From: Verrucomicrobiota bacterium
GTDB lineage: Bacteria; Verrucomicrobiota; Verrucomicrobiia; Limisphaerales; J093
Assembly: GCA_016871715.1 (NCBI GenBank)
Contig: VHCO01000017.1
Coordinates: 1-59,082, forward strand
Direction of reading: 5' to 3'
Length of the DNA stretch: 59,082 bases
Part shown: positions 30,725-38,915 of the stretch, piece after piece
Layout: every line of letters begins with the position of its first letter
How positions within the stretch are numbered: position 1 is the stretch's first letter
Made by a program: the position numbers and the translations under genes
Notes under the pieces: model-generated
What the model was told of the DNA's origin: nothing
What the model saw: only the letters and a program-made list of their open reading frames with translations
Databases searched by the model: none

Positions 30725-30861
30725 CGAGCACCGACAAGGAGAAGGGAGTGTTGAGCACGGAAGATGCGGAGGCCGGCTGAGCGTTGAATCGGGCTCGCCT
30801 GAACCCCGCGCCCCCGTTGCCGGTATTCTCTGGTTGAACCGACTCTTGAGGGGTGTAGGAC

Positions 30862-30883
30862 CCGTGGGCTGGACCGCCCACGG
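30862..30883. repeat. REP-like hairpin
   Basis: CCGTGGGC and GCCCACGG pair perfectly (8 bp) around TGGACC, with a further imperfect GAC/GTC extension. It lies in the gap between the toxin gene and the next oxidoreductase gene. No T-tract follows, so it is not a classical terminator. Confidence 0.6.
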
Positions 30884-30998
30884 TCGAGCGCTGACCAGAC
30901 CTCTGCACGGCGACCGGCCGATGGCGTGAAGTTTCTGATGTCAGGGTTCGGGCGGGTATGGTAGAACAACGCCAGCAAAGCAACTGACTCTTTTAGCG

Positions 30999-32384
30999 AT
31001 GAAAACATCCATCACCCGCCGCGAGTTTCTCAAGCACAACCTGACGGTCGCGCTGGCCGCGTCGGCCTGCCCCACGCTCGTACCCGCGTGCGCCTTAGGC
31101 CAAGGTGGCCAAACCTCAGCCAACAGCCGGATTCAGGTCGGCTGCATCGGCGTGGGGCCGCAGGGGCGGGGTGTGATGGGCAACTTCCTCCGGCAAAACG
31201 ATTGTCGCGTCGTGGCCGCCTGCGACGTGGCGAAGCGCAACCTGGACGCAGCGGTGAACCAGATCAACCAGCAGTACCAGGACACCGCTTGCGCCACGTA
31301 TCGTGACTACCGCCAGTTGCTGGCTCGCAAGGACCTCGATGCGGTCCTGATCGCGACACCGGATCATTGGCATGTGCCTGTGGCCGCGGCGGCCGCCCGG
31401 GCGAACAAGGACATGTACCTCGAGAAGCCGATGGGCATGACCGTCCAGGAAGATCAACTCCTGCGCCGGCTCTGCCAGCGGCGGAAGCGCATCTTCCAGT
31501 TCGGGACCCAACAGCGATCCGGCAGCCAGTTCCGCCTCGCCTGCGAACTGGTCCGCAACGGCCGCATCGGCAAACTGCAGCAGATCAACGTCTGGTGCGT
31601 GGCCAGCCGGCCGGGCGGTTCGACCGAGCCGCTGGCGCCCCCGGCTGACCTCGCCTACGACAGGTGGCTGGGTCCGGCTCTCGAGAAACCCTACACCCCG
31701 GGCAAATGCTTCGACAACGACCCGGCCGGCTCGTGGAAGACCTGGTGGTTCAACTACGATTACGCTTTGGGGTTCATTGCCGGTTGGGGCGTGCATCCGC
31801 TGGACATCGCCTATTGGGGGCACCCGGCGATGATGAGCAAGCCCTTCGAGGTCATTGGCCAAGGCGTCTTCCCCGAGGCCGGCGCGTGCAATACCTCGAT
31901 TGCCTGGGACGTCAACTTCGCCTTCGCCGACGGGGTCCGACTCGTGTACCGCGGCGTGCGCAACGGCTACGATCAGGTGACGCCCATGAACGACCTTAGC
32001 GGTTGGGAGCAGAAGTATGGCAAGATCATCGACCACGGCACCGCCTTCGAGGGCAGCGAAGGTTGGGTGCTGGTGGATCGGTCGCAAATCCGCACCTCGC
32101 CGGAGCGGCTCGTCGAGGAGAAATTTGGCGGGAACGATCTGCGCCTGATTCAGAGCTCGAACCACGTGCGCAACTTCCTCGATTCGATCCGCAGCCGCCA
32201 GCCCGCCATCTGCCCGATCGAGGACGCCGTTCAGGCGGATGTCCTTTGCCACCTCAGCGACATCGCCACGCGGTTCCCGCGCCCGCTCAAGTGGGACCCG
32301 GCCAAGGAACGGTTCGCTGGCGACGCCGAGGCCAATCGCCATCTCAAGCTCCGGCCGGTGCGCTCGCCCTGGCAGTGGTCTTGA
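30999..32384 (+). CDS. Tat-exported Gfo/Idh/MocA-family oxidoreductase
   Basis: A 461-residue protein with a twin-arginine signal (TRREFLKHN...ALAASACP, residues 6-30), then a Rossmann fold (IQVGCIGVGPQGRGVMGNFL) and the EKPMG active-site motif near residue 143, followed by the alpha/beta C-terminal domain (GWGVHPLDIAYWGHP). Family members oxidise or reduce sugars with bound NAD(P). Tat export implies the cofactor is bound before export. Planctomycetes and Verrucomicrobiota carry many such proteins, often linked to polysaccharide breakdown; the substrate is unknown. Confidence 0.9.
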   Translation: MKTSITRREFLKHNLTVALAASACPTLVPACALGQGGQTSANSRIQVGCIGVGPQGRGVMGNFLRQNDCRVVAACDVAKRNLDAAVNQINQQYQDTACATYRDYRQLLARKDLDAVLIATPDHWHVPVAAAAARANKDMYLEKPMGMTVQEDQLLRRLCQRRKRIFQFGTQQRSGSQFRLACELVRNGRIGKLQQINVWCVASRPGGSTEPLAPPADLAYDRWLGPALEKPYTPGKCFDNDPAGSWKTWWFNYDYALGFIAGWGVHPLDIAYWGHPAMMSKPFEVIGQGVFPEAGACNTSIAWDVNFAFADGVRLVYRGVRNGYDQVTPMNDLSGWEQKYGKIIDHGTAFEGSEGWVLVDRSQIRTSPERLVEEKFGGNDLRLIQSSNHVRNFLDSIRSRQPAICPIEDAVQADVLCHLSDIATRFPRPLKWDPAKERFAGDAEANRHLKLRPVRSPWQWS

Positions 32385-32524
32385 GCTTTCACCCTCATTG
32401 GGACGCGCCCATGTCCATTCTCGCCCACACTTTCAGCCGTCTGACAGGCCAGGCCTCTCGCCCTGACCCTGACCCTGACCCATGAATCCCCCATCCCATT
32501 CTGGGATACGACTTCGCATGAAAG

Positions 32525-32580
32525 GTGGGGCGGCCTCTCCGCAGGCCGCCGCCGGCGCGGTGGGGACACCGCGCCCTACC
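32525..32580. repeat. Two-hairpin element (class C), GTGGGGC...GCCCTAC boundaries
   Basis: Left hairpin GCGGCCT-CTCCGC-AGGCCGC, right hairpin with stem GGCGCGGTG/CACCGCGCC and loop GGGA. The element begins with GTGGGGC (one change from GTAGGGC) and ends with GCCCTAC, the same outer motif as the class A and B elements. Confidence 0.7.
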
Positions 32581-32607
32581 GACTTTCAGGGTAACCGCAC
32601 CGTAGTG

Positions 32608-32628
32608 GGACAGGCGTCCCGCCTGTCC
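32608..32628. repeat. REP-like hairpin GGACAGGC/GCCTGTCC
   Basis: Perfect 8-bp stem around GTCCC. It sits between the class C and class D elements. Confidence 0.65.
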
Positions 32629-32655
32629 GCCGCAGACCTGCCGTCGAACACTGCC

Positions 32656-32717
32656 TTGTACCGCCGACTTTCTAGTCGGCCACCGCCCACGTGCCGGTTG
32701 GAAAACCGGCGCTACAG
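32656..32717. repeat. Two-hairpin element (class D)
   Basis: Hairpins GCCGACT-TTCT-AGTCGGC (32663-32680) and GCCGGTT-GGAA-AACCGGC (32693-32710) are bracketed by TTGTA on the left and GCTACA on the right, which are near-inverted. Plan and size match the other elements, but the outer motif differs. Confidence 0.6.
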
Positions 32718-32834
32718 GCGCAGGCGCGGCGGAGCTTACCTAGCCCTGTGCCGGACCCAGAGCGAACGCTTTTCGGGGGACAACGAGTGTTGCCCTCCGT
32801 TCACTAAACCCGACTGAACTGTAGCCCACATCAC

Positions 32835-34166
32835 ATGACTACCCATCAGCAAGCAAACCACTCAGCCTCTGTCTCGCGCCGCGAGTTTCTCAGAAACTCC
32901 TCCCTGGCCACGGCCGGCGCCGTGGCGGCGGCGAGTTTCCCCGCCATCCTGCACGCCCAGGCCAAGCCGCCCATCAACGCTGTCGTCATCGGGATGGGCG
33001 GGCGGGGCGGCGGAGCGGGGCGCAACTTCCTCGACGCCGCCAAAGCGGTCGGCGTGGAAGGCAAGATCCTAGCCGTCGCGGACATCTTCCCCGACCGGGC
33101 GCGACGCGGCACCGATGCCTTCGGCGTGCCCGAAGACAAGTGCTTCATCGGGTTCGATGCCTACCAGAAGGCGCTCCAGGTGCCGGGCGTCAATTACGCC
33201 ATCATGGCCACCCCTCCAGGGTTCCGCCCGGCCTACTTCAAGGCCTGCATCGACACGGGCAAACATGTGTTCATGGAAAAACCAGTCGCCGTGGACGGGC
33301 CCGGCTGCCGGATCATGTACGCGGCGGGGCAGTTGGCCGACCAGAAAGGCCTCAAGGTCGCCGCCGGCACCCAACGCCGTCACCAGGCAGGCTATGTGGA
33401 CACGATTAAGCGGCTGCAGGACGGCGCCATTGGCGACATCGTCACGCTGCGCGCCTACTGGGTGAATGGAGGACCGATCTGGCACCGGGGCGAGCGGGGC
33501 AGTACCGCACTCGAGAAGCAGATCTACAATTGGTACCACTACATCTGGCTGTGCGGCGATCATATCTGCGAACAACACGTCCACAACCTCGACGTGTGCA
33601 ACTGGATCATGAACGATCATCCCGCGCGCTGCTGGGGCTTGGGTGCGCGGCAGCAGTTGGGCGATCAATCGGGCGAGATTTGGGATAATTTCGCGATCGA
33701 GTACGAGTACGCCAGTGGCGTGCGCATGTACAGCTACTGCGGCCAGATCAAACGCGGCTGGTCGTCCGTCAGCGAGGCGGTGCATGGCACCAACGGCGTT
33801 TCCAACCCGAGCGGCGAAATCCGGGCCAAAGGCGCTGCGCGCTGGCGCTCGAGCCTGCGGCTCCAGAGCGGCGATCCGTACACCCAGGAACACATCGCCC
33901 TGATCAACGCCATCGTCAACGGCACCGAACTCAACGAGACCAAGAACGTCACCGACAGCACCCTTACCGCCATCATGGGGCGCGAGGCCGCCTACAGCGG
34001 TAACGGCCTGGACTGGGACAGCGTGCTCAACTCGACCTTCGAGTACGGTCCGGCCGAGGTCTACCGCAATCCCGCGGCCATGACATATGGCGAGTTCCGG
34101 ACGCTCAAGCCCCCCATGCCGAGCCAGTTCGACATCCTGAAGACTCCGCCAGTGCTCGGTAGCTGA
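32835..34166 (+). CDS. Tat-exported Gfo/Idh/MocA-family oxidoreductase (second)
   Basis: A 443-residue protein with a twin-arginine signal (SRREFLRNS...AVAAASFPAILHA), a Rossmann motif (VVIGMGGRGGGAGRNFL), the EKPVAVDGPG motif near residue 153 and conserved aromatic/His-rich C-terminal segments (YHYIWLCGDHICEQHVHNLD). The ICEQHVHNLDVCNW block is common in the planctomycete/verrucomicrobial subgroup. It differs clearly from the preceding family member, so the pair is not a recent tandem duplication. Substrate unknown. Confidence 0.9.
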   Translation: MTTHQQANHSASVSRREFLRNSSLATAGAVAAASFPAILHAQAKPPINAVVIGMGGRGGGAGRNFLDAAKAVGVEGKILAVADIFPDRARRGTDAFGVPEDKCFIGFDAYQKALQVPGVNYAIMATPPGFRPAYFKACIDTGKHVFMEKPVAVDGPGCRIMYAAGQLADQKGLKVAAGTQRRHQAGYVDTIKRLQDGAIGDIVTLRAYWVNGGPIWHRGERGSTALEKQIYNWYHYIWLCGDHICEQHVHNLDVCNWIMNDHPARCWGLGARQQLGDQSGEIWDNFAIEYEYASGVRMYSYCGQIKRGWSSVSEAVHGTNGVSNPSGEIRAKGAARWRSSLRLQSGDPYTQEHIALINAIVNGTELNETKNVTDSTLTAIMGREAAYSGNGLDWDSVLNSTFEYGPAEVYRNPAAMTYGEFRTLKPPMPSQFDILKTPPVLGS

Positions 34167-34481
34167 TCGCCAGAGGACGCGAGCCCCGACCCCTGACGGT
34201 CGGGCCGCTGCACCTCCGCCATTCGCCAAGCCGGTCGTGGGCATTCGAGCCCACGCCCGGCTTATTTGCGAGCGCGTTGGGTGCGGAGGACGGCGCCTGG
34301 TGTGTCGCCGTGCTCGAGCGCGACTTCGGGCTTGCGGCGGTGTTGGACTCGGAGCATAGATGCTTATGAAGTAGTTCAGCGAACCACCCAAGCCGAGCTG
34401 TGCCTCGGTCCGGTGGGTTGCCTGTGCCGGTGTCTTCGGGGGATTTCGGCGCAGCCCTAGAACCTCCCCGCGCAACTGAAC
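34167..34481. other. Intergenic region before the thioredoxin-TPR gene
   Basis: The 315 bases hold one nested hairpin (34228-34263) and no supported gene. The final ~100 bases should contain the promoter of the next gene, but no clear -35/-10 pair stands out. Confidence 0.5.
34228..34263. repeat. Nested REP-like hairpin
   Basis: Outer stem AAGCCGG/CCGGCTT and inner stem CGTGGGC/GCCCACG are separated by single unpaired bases, with loop ATTCGA. The 36-base structure could stop transcription after the oxidoreductase gene, but only a weak T-rich stretch (TTATTT) follows. Confidence 0.6.
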
Positions 34482-35570
34482 ATGAAACTGACCATGATGC
34501 ATGGAACGACCCAATGGATGGGGCTGGCGCTCGCCGCAGCGCTGGCTCAGGCGGCCGAGCCCGCCCTGACCGTGGGCAGCGCCGCCCCTAAACTGCAGAC
34601 CGGCCGCTGGGTGCAAGGCGAGCCGGTCAAGGAGTTCGAGCGGGGCAAAGCGTATCTCGTCGAGTTTTGGGCGACGTGGTGCGGCCCTTGTCGGGTCTCG
34701 ATTCCTCACCTCAACGAGTTGCACCACCAGTTCAAGGACCAGGGCTTGGTCGTCATCGGCCAGGATTGTTGGGAGCGCGACGAGAGCTTGGTCGAGCCGT
34801 TCATCAAGAAGATGGGGGACCAGATGACCTATCGGGTTGCCCTCGACGACAAGCAGGGCAACCCCAACGGCCGCATGGCGGAGAGCTGGATGGCGGCTGT
34901 CGGGCGCAACGGCATCCCCAGCGCTTTCCTGGTCGATCCCCAAGGGCGGTTGGCTTGGATTGGGCATCCGATGCAGCTCAAGCCGGCGTTGATCGAGGCG
35001 GTGCTCGCGGGCAAGTTCGACGTCGATCAAGCGGCTGCCGATTACGTCAAGCAGCAGCAAAACGAGGGGAAACTGCGCACCCTGTGGCAGGAGTTGAGCC
35101 GCGCCATGCAGGACGAGAACTGGGCCGTCGCTAAGGCCAAGCTGTCCGAGGCCGAGGCGCTGATGACCGCCGAACAACGCGAAGGGCTAGGCGTCATGCG
35201 CTTCAACCTGCTCGTGGGTCAGCAGGATTACGCCGCTGCATTTCAACTGGCCGAGCAGTTGAGCGATGCCCAGCCGCGCAACGCCATGCTGCAAAACCAA
35301 CTTGCCTGGCAGATCGCCACCGATCCGAAGCTCAAACAGCGCGACCTCAAACTGGTGGAGAAGATCGCCCGCCGAGCCAACGAGGCGGCGCAAGGCAAAG
35401 ACCCTGCCATCCTCGATACGCTCGCGCGGGTTTTGTTCATGCGAGATCAGCATGCGGCAGCCATCGAGCTCCAGGAGCGGGCCGTGCGGCTCGCCTCGGG
35501 ACCCATGAAAGAGGAGTTGGCTAAGACCCTAGCTAGCTACCGCAAGGGCGAGGTGCCCGCGGCGGAGTAG
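34482..35570 (+). CDS. Exported thioredoxin-fold (TlpA-like) protein with TPR-like C-terminus
   Basis: A 362-residue protein. A signal peptide (WMGLALAAALAQAAEP) is followed by an AhpC/TSA-thioredoxin fold with the redox motif WATWCGPCR near residues 64-72 and the cis-Pro region NGIPSAFLVD. The C-terminal half (from about residue 195) is helical and repeat-like (AFQLAEQLSDAQPRNAML, AILDTLARVLFMRDQHAAAI), resembling TPR units. This layout suggests a periplasmic thiol-disulphide reductase docking on a partner. It stands alone, convergent with the BMC operon. Confidence 0.88.
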   Translation: MKLTMMHGTTQWMGLALAAALAQAAEPALTVGSAAPKLQTGRWVQGEPVKEFERGKAYLVEFWATWCGPCRVSIPHLNELHHQFKDQGLVVIGQDCWERDESLVEPFIKKMGDQMTYRVALDDKQGNPNGRMAESWMAAVGRNGIPSAFLVDPQGRLAWIGHPMQLKPALIEAVLAGKFDVDQAAADYVKQQQNEGKLRTLWQELSRAMQDENWAVAKAKLSEAEALMTAEQREGLGVMRFNLLVGQQDYAAAFQLAEQLSDAQPRNAMLQNQLAWQIATDPKLKQRDLKLVEKIARRANEAAQGKDPAILDTLARVLFMRDQHAAAIELQERAVRLASGPMKEELAKTLASYRKGEVPAAE

Positions 35571-35604
35571 TCGCGCAACGCAGTGGACAGCGCACACTGC
35601 CGCA

Positions 35605-36918
35605 TTAACCGAATTGGCGCCGGAGCCGGTGGGCATCGTAGGCGCGGCGCTCGTCGGAGGTCATGCGCGCAAAGTCCGGTCGGCCGTTGGGCAGGAGGGG
35701 CCAGGCGGGGAGGGAGGATGAGCGGTTGGCCGCGGCCGGCTGCGGATCGGTTGTGGATGCTGGCGTGGCGGGCCTGGGCTGGGAGAAGGGGGCAGGCGGC
35801 TGCGGTGGCGGTTGGGCGAGCGGGACGCGCGTGCGCGCGGCGCTCGAGCCGTAGCTCATGGCGGGGTCGGTGAGCTCGAGGTCCTGTTCGAGGGTGCGGT
35901 GGGGGCGGATGCCTTGGGCTTGGAGCACGCCATGGTAGGCACGCACGGCTTCGGTGGGCGAGATGCGTCCGTCGGTGATGAGTCGGAGCATCTCGATGAA
36001 AGCGAGTTGGTGCTCGGCGTGGTTGATCTTGCGGCCGAAGAGGGCAACGCGGGCGCCGTACTTCTGGGCGTCGTGGATGAGTTGGAAGGCGTCGCGGGTG
36101 GTTCCGGCGCTGCCGCCCAAGATGCCGACGACGAGGTTCGGGTCGTACTGGGCCAGTTCCTCCATGGCGCGAGGGCCGTGGTAGACGATCTTGAGGAAGA
36201 GGGGGCGGCCGGCCTCGGGGACACCGGCGAGGCTGCGGAGGATGTTATCGTTGATGAACTCGCCGAGTTTATCGGCAGGGACGCCGCTGGGGACGTTCGG
36301 ATCGAACACTTCGAGGAAGTAACGGAACCCTTTACGTTCGGCTTCCTCGCGGAATTGCTTAAAGGCGAGGAGGGTTTGGCGGTCTGGCTCGAGCTGATTG
36401 ACGAAGGTCACGCTGTAGAGGCCGAGATTGGCGCCGGGGAACTGTGGGGCGGTGCGGTCACACTGGATGAGGCCGCATTGGATCTGGTCGATGGTCGCGG
36501 TACGGAAGGGTTGGGCTGGCGCTTGGGTGTAGGAGCCGTGGCGGGCGGCCCAGACATCGGTGGTATCGTTGGCGCGGGCAGCGGGCGTGACGTGGCTGCT
36601 GCGGAACAGGCCCTCTTTGAGGGTGAGGAGGTCGTTGACGTAGGCGGACATGAGCAGGATGTCCACCAGGCCCTGCTGAACCACCTCGCGGATGATGTCG
36701 AGGAACTCGGGCAGGTTCCGGTAACCGAATTCTTCACGGGTCCAGAGCTCCGGCGAGAATTGCGCCGGGCGCGCCCCTTGGGTCGAGAGGTAGGACCGCG
36801 GCCCTGGGGCGCGGATGCCGAAGGCCATGTCGGGGTCTTTGGCGTCGGCGATGACGAAGGTGCGAGCGGCGCGATCGGCCTTGATTTGCCCAAGTTTCGT
36901 GTCGAGCGACTTAGTCAC
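35605..36918 (-). CDS. DeoC/DhnA-like class I aldolase of the BMC operon
   Basis: A 437-residue protein starting at a GTG (36918) that overlaps the upstream dehydrogenase stop by 8 bases. The core resembles the DeoC/LacD/DhnA (beta/alpha)8 aldolases, with a candidate Schiff-base lysine in PLFLKIVYHG and a later LVVGILGGSAGTTRDAF phosphate-binding-like loop. After about residue 365 a Pro-rich linker (QPPPQPPAPFSQPRP) leads to a charged helical tail (PDFARMTSDERRAYDAHRL) that could be a targeting helix. A DeoC-like gene is a known companion of PV-type BMC loci; its reaction there is not settled. It is the last gene of the operon. Confidence 0.82.
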   Translation of the reverse strand: MTKSLDTKLGQIKADRAARTFVIADAKDPDMAFGIRAPGPRSYLSTQGARPAQFSPELWTREEFGYRNLPEFLDIIREVVQQGLVDILLMSAYVNDLLTLKEGLFRSSHVTPAARANDTTDVWAARHGSYTQAPAQPFRTATIDQIQCGLIQCDRTAPQFPGANLGLYSVTFVNQLEPDRQTLLAFKQFREEAERKGFRYFLEVFDPNVPSGVPADKLGEFINDNILRSLAGVPEAGRPLFLKIVYHGPRAMEELAQYDPNLVVGILGGSAGTTRDAFQLIHDAQKYGARVALFGRKINHAEHQLAFIEMLRLITDGRISPTEAVRAYHGVLQAQGIRPHRTLEQDLELTDPAMSYGSSAARTRVPLAQPPPQPPAPFSQPRPATPASTTDPQPAAANRSSSLPAWPLLPNGRPDFARMTSDERRAYDAHRLRRQFG

Positions 36919-37843
36919 GGGCCGGGAGTTGGGTGAGGGTATTGCGGAGTGCGCGAGCGGAGTTTTGGAGACCGGTGATTTCCTTCGGCCAGAGCTTGAG
37001 TTCGAGGTGGCGTTCGAGGCCTCTGCGGCCCATCACCGTGGGCACACTCAAGCAGATGTCGCGCAGGTCATAGGCGCCTTGAAGGAGCGAGGAGACGGGC
37101 AGGAGCCGGTGCTGGTCGAGGGCGACGGCATGGACGACGTCGCGGATGGCGAGGGCCACGGCCCAGCCGGCGCCGCCCTTGAGCCGGATCACTTGAGCGC
37201 CGCTACCCTTGGTGCGATCGAAGATGGCGGTTTGGAAGCTGGGGGTGCATTGGGGGAGGCTAGACAACGGCAAGCCTTGGACGGTGGCGCTGGACCAGAT
37301 GGGGACCATAGAATCGCCGTGTTCGCCCAGGACGAGGGCTTTGACTTGGGTGGGAGCCAAGCGCAATTGTTCGGCGATGAGCGAGCTGAGGCGAGCGGAG
37401 TCGAGGAGGGTGCCTAAACCGTAGACCTGGTGCCAGGGCAGCCCGAGGTATCGGAAGGCCAGTTGGGTGAGGACATCCACAGGGTTGGAGACGACCAACA
37501 CCTGGGCCTCTGGCCGGAGGTTAGCGGCCTTGAGTCGGTCGAGGATCTGGAGGAAGAGGGCGACGTTTCGGCGCAGGAGATCGAGTCGGGACTCGTCGGG
37601 TTGACGGCGCAGGCCGGCAGTGATGACGAACAGGTCGCTATCGGCGGCGCGGGAGTAGTCGGCGGCGTACAGGCGTTGATCGGCGGCGAGGGCGGCGCCG
37701 TGCAGAAGGTCCAGGGCTTCGCCCTCGGCCTGGGTCGAGTTGGCATCCAGCAACTGAATCTCGGCTACGACGCCGCCGCACTGGAGCGCGAAGGCGGCGC
37801 TGGCGCCGACCCGGCCGCCGCCGCCGATGATACAGACCTTCAT
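36911..37843 (-). CDS. Lactate/malate dehydrogenase-family protein of the BMC operon
   Basis: A 310-residue protein from the ATG at 37843. It has an N-terminal Rossmann motif (VCIIGGGGRVGASAAFAL), SNPVDVLTQLAF, and the active-site His in VLGEHGDSMVPIW, so it belongs to the NAD-dependent 2-hydroxyacid LDH/MDH family. At the substrate-specificity loop (AGLRRQPDESRLDLL) the position that is Gln in lactate dehydrogenases aligns with Arg, as in malate dehydrogenases. In the PV-type BMC model this enzyme regenerates NAD for the aldehyde dehydrogenase. The frame is open upstream into the aldolase gene, but family similarity begins only at this ATG. Confidence 0.88.
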   Translation of the reverse strand: MKVCIIGGGGRVGASAAFALQCGGVVAEIQLLDANSTQAEGEALDLLHGAALAADQRLYAADYSRAADSDLFVITAGLRRQPDESRLDLLRRNVALFLQILDRLKAANLRPEAQVLVVSNPVDVLTQLAFRYLGLPWHQVYGLGTLLDSARLSSLIAEQLRLAPTQVKALVLGEHGDSMVPIWSSATVQGLPLSSLPQCTPSFQTAIFDRTKGSGAQVIRLKGGAGWAVALAIRDVVHAVALDQHRLLPVSSLLQGAYDLRDICLSVPTVMGRRGLERHLELKLWPKEITGLQNSARALRNTLTQLPARD

Positions 37844-37853
37844 GGGCGAGGCT

Positions 37854-38915
37854 TCACTTGAGCTGGGCCAGGATTTGGTCGGTGATGGCCTGGACAGCGG
37901 CCTCGGCGTCGGGGTCAGGGCCGGTTGCGGGGCCGGGTTTGGGTGGGATGGCACACTCAACGCCTGGGCGCCACTCGTCGTTATCGCAGAGTTCGCATTC
38001 TTTGAGGCCGTGGCGTGGGTCGGGGATGCCGAGTCCCTGTTTGATTTTGAGGAGGTCTTGGAGTTGGGTTGGGGAGATGGTTTGCGGGGGACGTCCGAGT
38101 TGGGCGGTGACCAGGACGGTTCGGCAATAGGCCTCGAGGATCTCCATTTTGAAGTAGGCATCCTCGACGCTGTTATGGCTCCAAGAGACGACGCCGTGGT
38201 TGGCCATGAGGATGGTGTTGTGTTTGTCCACCAGGTCGGCGACCAGTTGGCCCATCTCGGGTGTGCCGGGGGTGCGGTAGGGGGCGATGGCAACGGCGCA
38301 GAAGACCTCGAATTCCGGGATCATGCAGGTGGGGGGCTCGATGCCGGCGACGGCGAAGCCAGTGGCGTAGGGGGGGTGACAATGGACGGTCGCGAGGGCC
38401 TTGGGTTGGCGCTGCATGATTTGCAGGTGCATGAGGATCTCGCTAGTGCGTTTCTTGGCGCCGGCGAGCTGGTTCCCGGCGAAATCCACCAGGCAGAGGT
38501 CTTCGGGCTTCATGAATCCCTTGCTGACCAAGGTGGGGGTGCACAGGGCGATGTCCTCGCCGACGCGGAGGGCGATATTGCCGCCGTTGCCGTCCACGTA
38601 GGCCCGTTGCCAGAGGCGGCGCCCGATGTCGCAGATCTGCTGCTTGAGCTCGAGACATTGAGCGGAACGAAAGTAGGCCTCGAGGGCGGCTTGGGGGCTG
38701 CGGGAGTTCAGGGCTTGAGGTGCAGGCGCCGAAGGGTTGGGTGGCGGCGTTGTGGCGGCGGTCTTCACGGTTTTGGGTGAGCGCGGCTGTTCGAGGGTGT
38801 CGCGGACCAGGTCGCGTGCGGAGGGTGTGAGGATGGCGTCCGCGGGCAGGGTGCTGAGGTCCGCGCCGGTGCGGAGCAGTTCTTCGACATCGCGCAGACT
38901 GAAGACCTGTTTCAT
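37854..38915 (-). CDS. Class II aldolase (fuculose/rhamnulose-phosphate type), BMC core enzyme
   Basis: A 353-residue zinc aldolase that in characterised PV-type BMCs cleaves L-fuculose-1-P or L-rhamnulose-1-P to DHAP and L-lactaldehyde (the homologous planctomycetal protein is called PvmN). The core (about residues 80-300) has GNGGNIALRVGED, SEILMHLQIM, zinc-binding VHCHPPYATGF and ANHGVVSW. The first ~40 residues (VFSLRDVEELLRTG...) form an amphipathic helix joined to the core by a Pro/Ala-rich linker, and the last 15 (AAVQAITDQILAQLK) form another; both look like encapsulation peptides. The start overlaps the upstream BMC-P stop (ATGA). Confidence 0.92.
   Translation of the reverse strand: MKQVFSLRDVEELLRTGADLSTLPADAILTPSARDLVRDTLEQPRSPKTVKTAATTPPPNPSAPAPQALNSRSPQAALEAYFRSAQCLELKQQICDIGRRLWQRAYVDGNGGNIALRVGEDIALCTPTLVSKGFMKPEDLCLVDFAGNQLAGAKKRTSEILMHLQIMQRQPKALATVHCHPPYATGFAVAGIEPPTCMIPEFEVFCAVAIAPYRTPGTPEMGQLVADLVDKHNTILMANHGVVSWSHNSVEDAYFKMEILEAYCRTVLVTAQLGRPPQTISPTQLQDLLKIKQGLGIPDPRHGLKECELCDNDEWRPGVECAIPPKPGPATGPDPDAEAAVQAITDQILAQLK

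Larger units (their letters stand above)
32385..32834. other. Hairpin-rich intergenic region between two oxidoreductase genes
   Basis: The 450 bases hold no credible gene. They contain three separate hairpin elements (listed individually) and, near 32459-32480, a short tandem of the hexamer CCTGAC. The promoter of the downstream gene should lie in the last ~80 bases. Confidence 0.6.

Noticed and set aside
37844..38293. Upstream extension of the dehydrogenase frame (Pro/Ser-rich N-terminus)
   Set aside because: This stretch is the shadow of the aldolase gene; Rossmann similarity starts exactly at the ATG at 37843.
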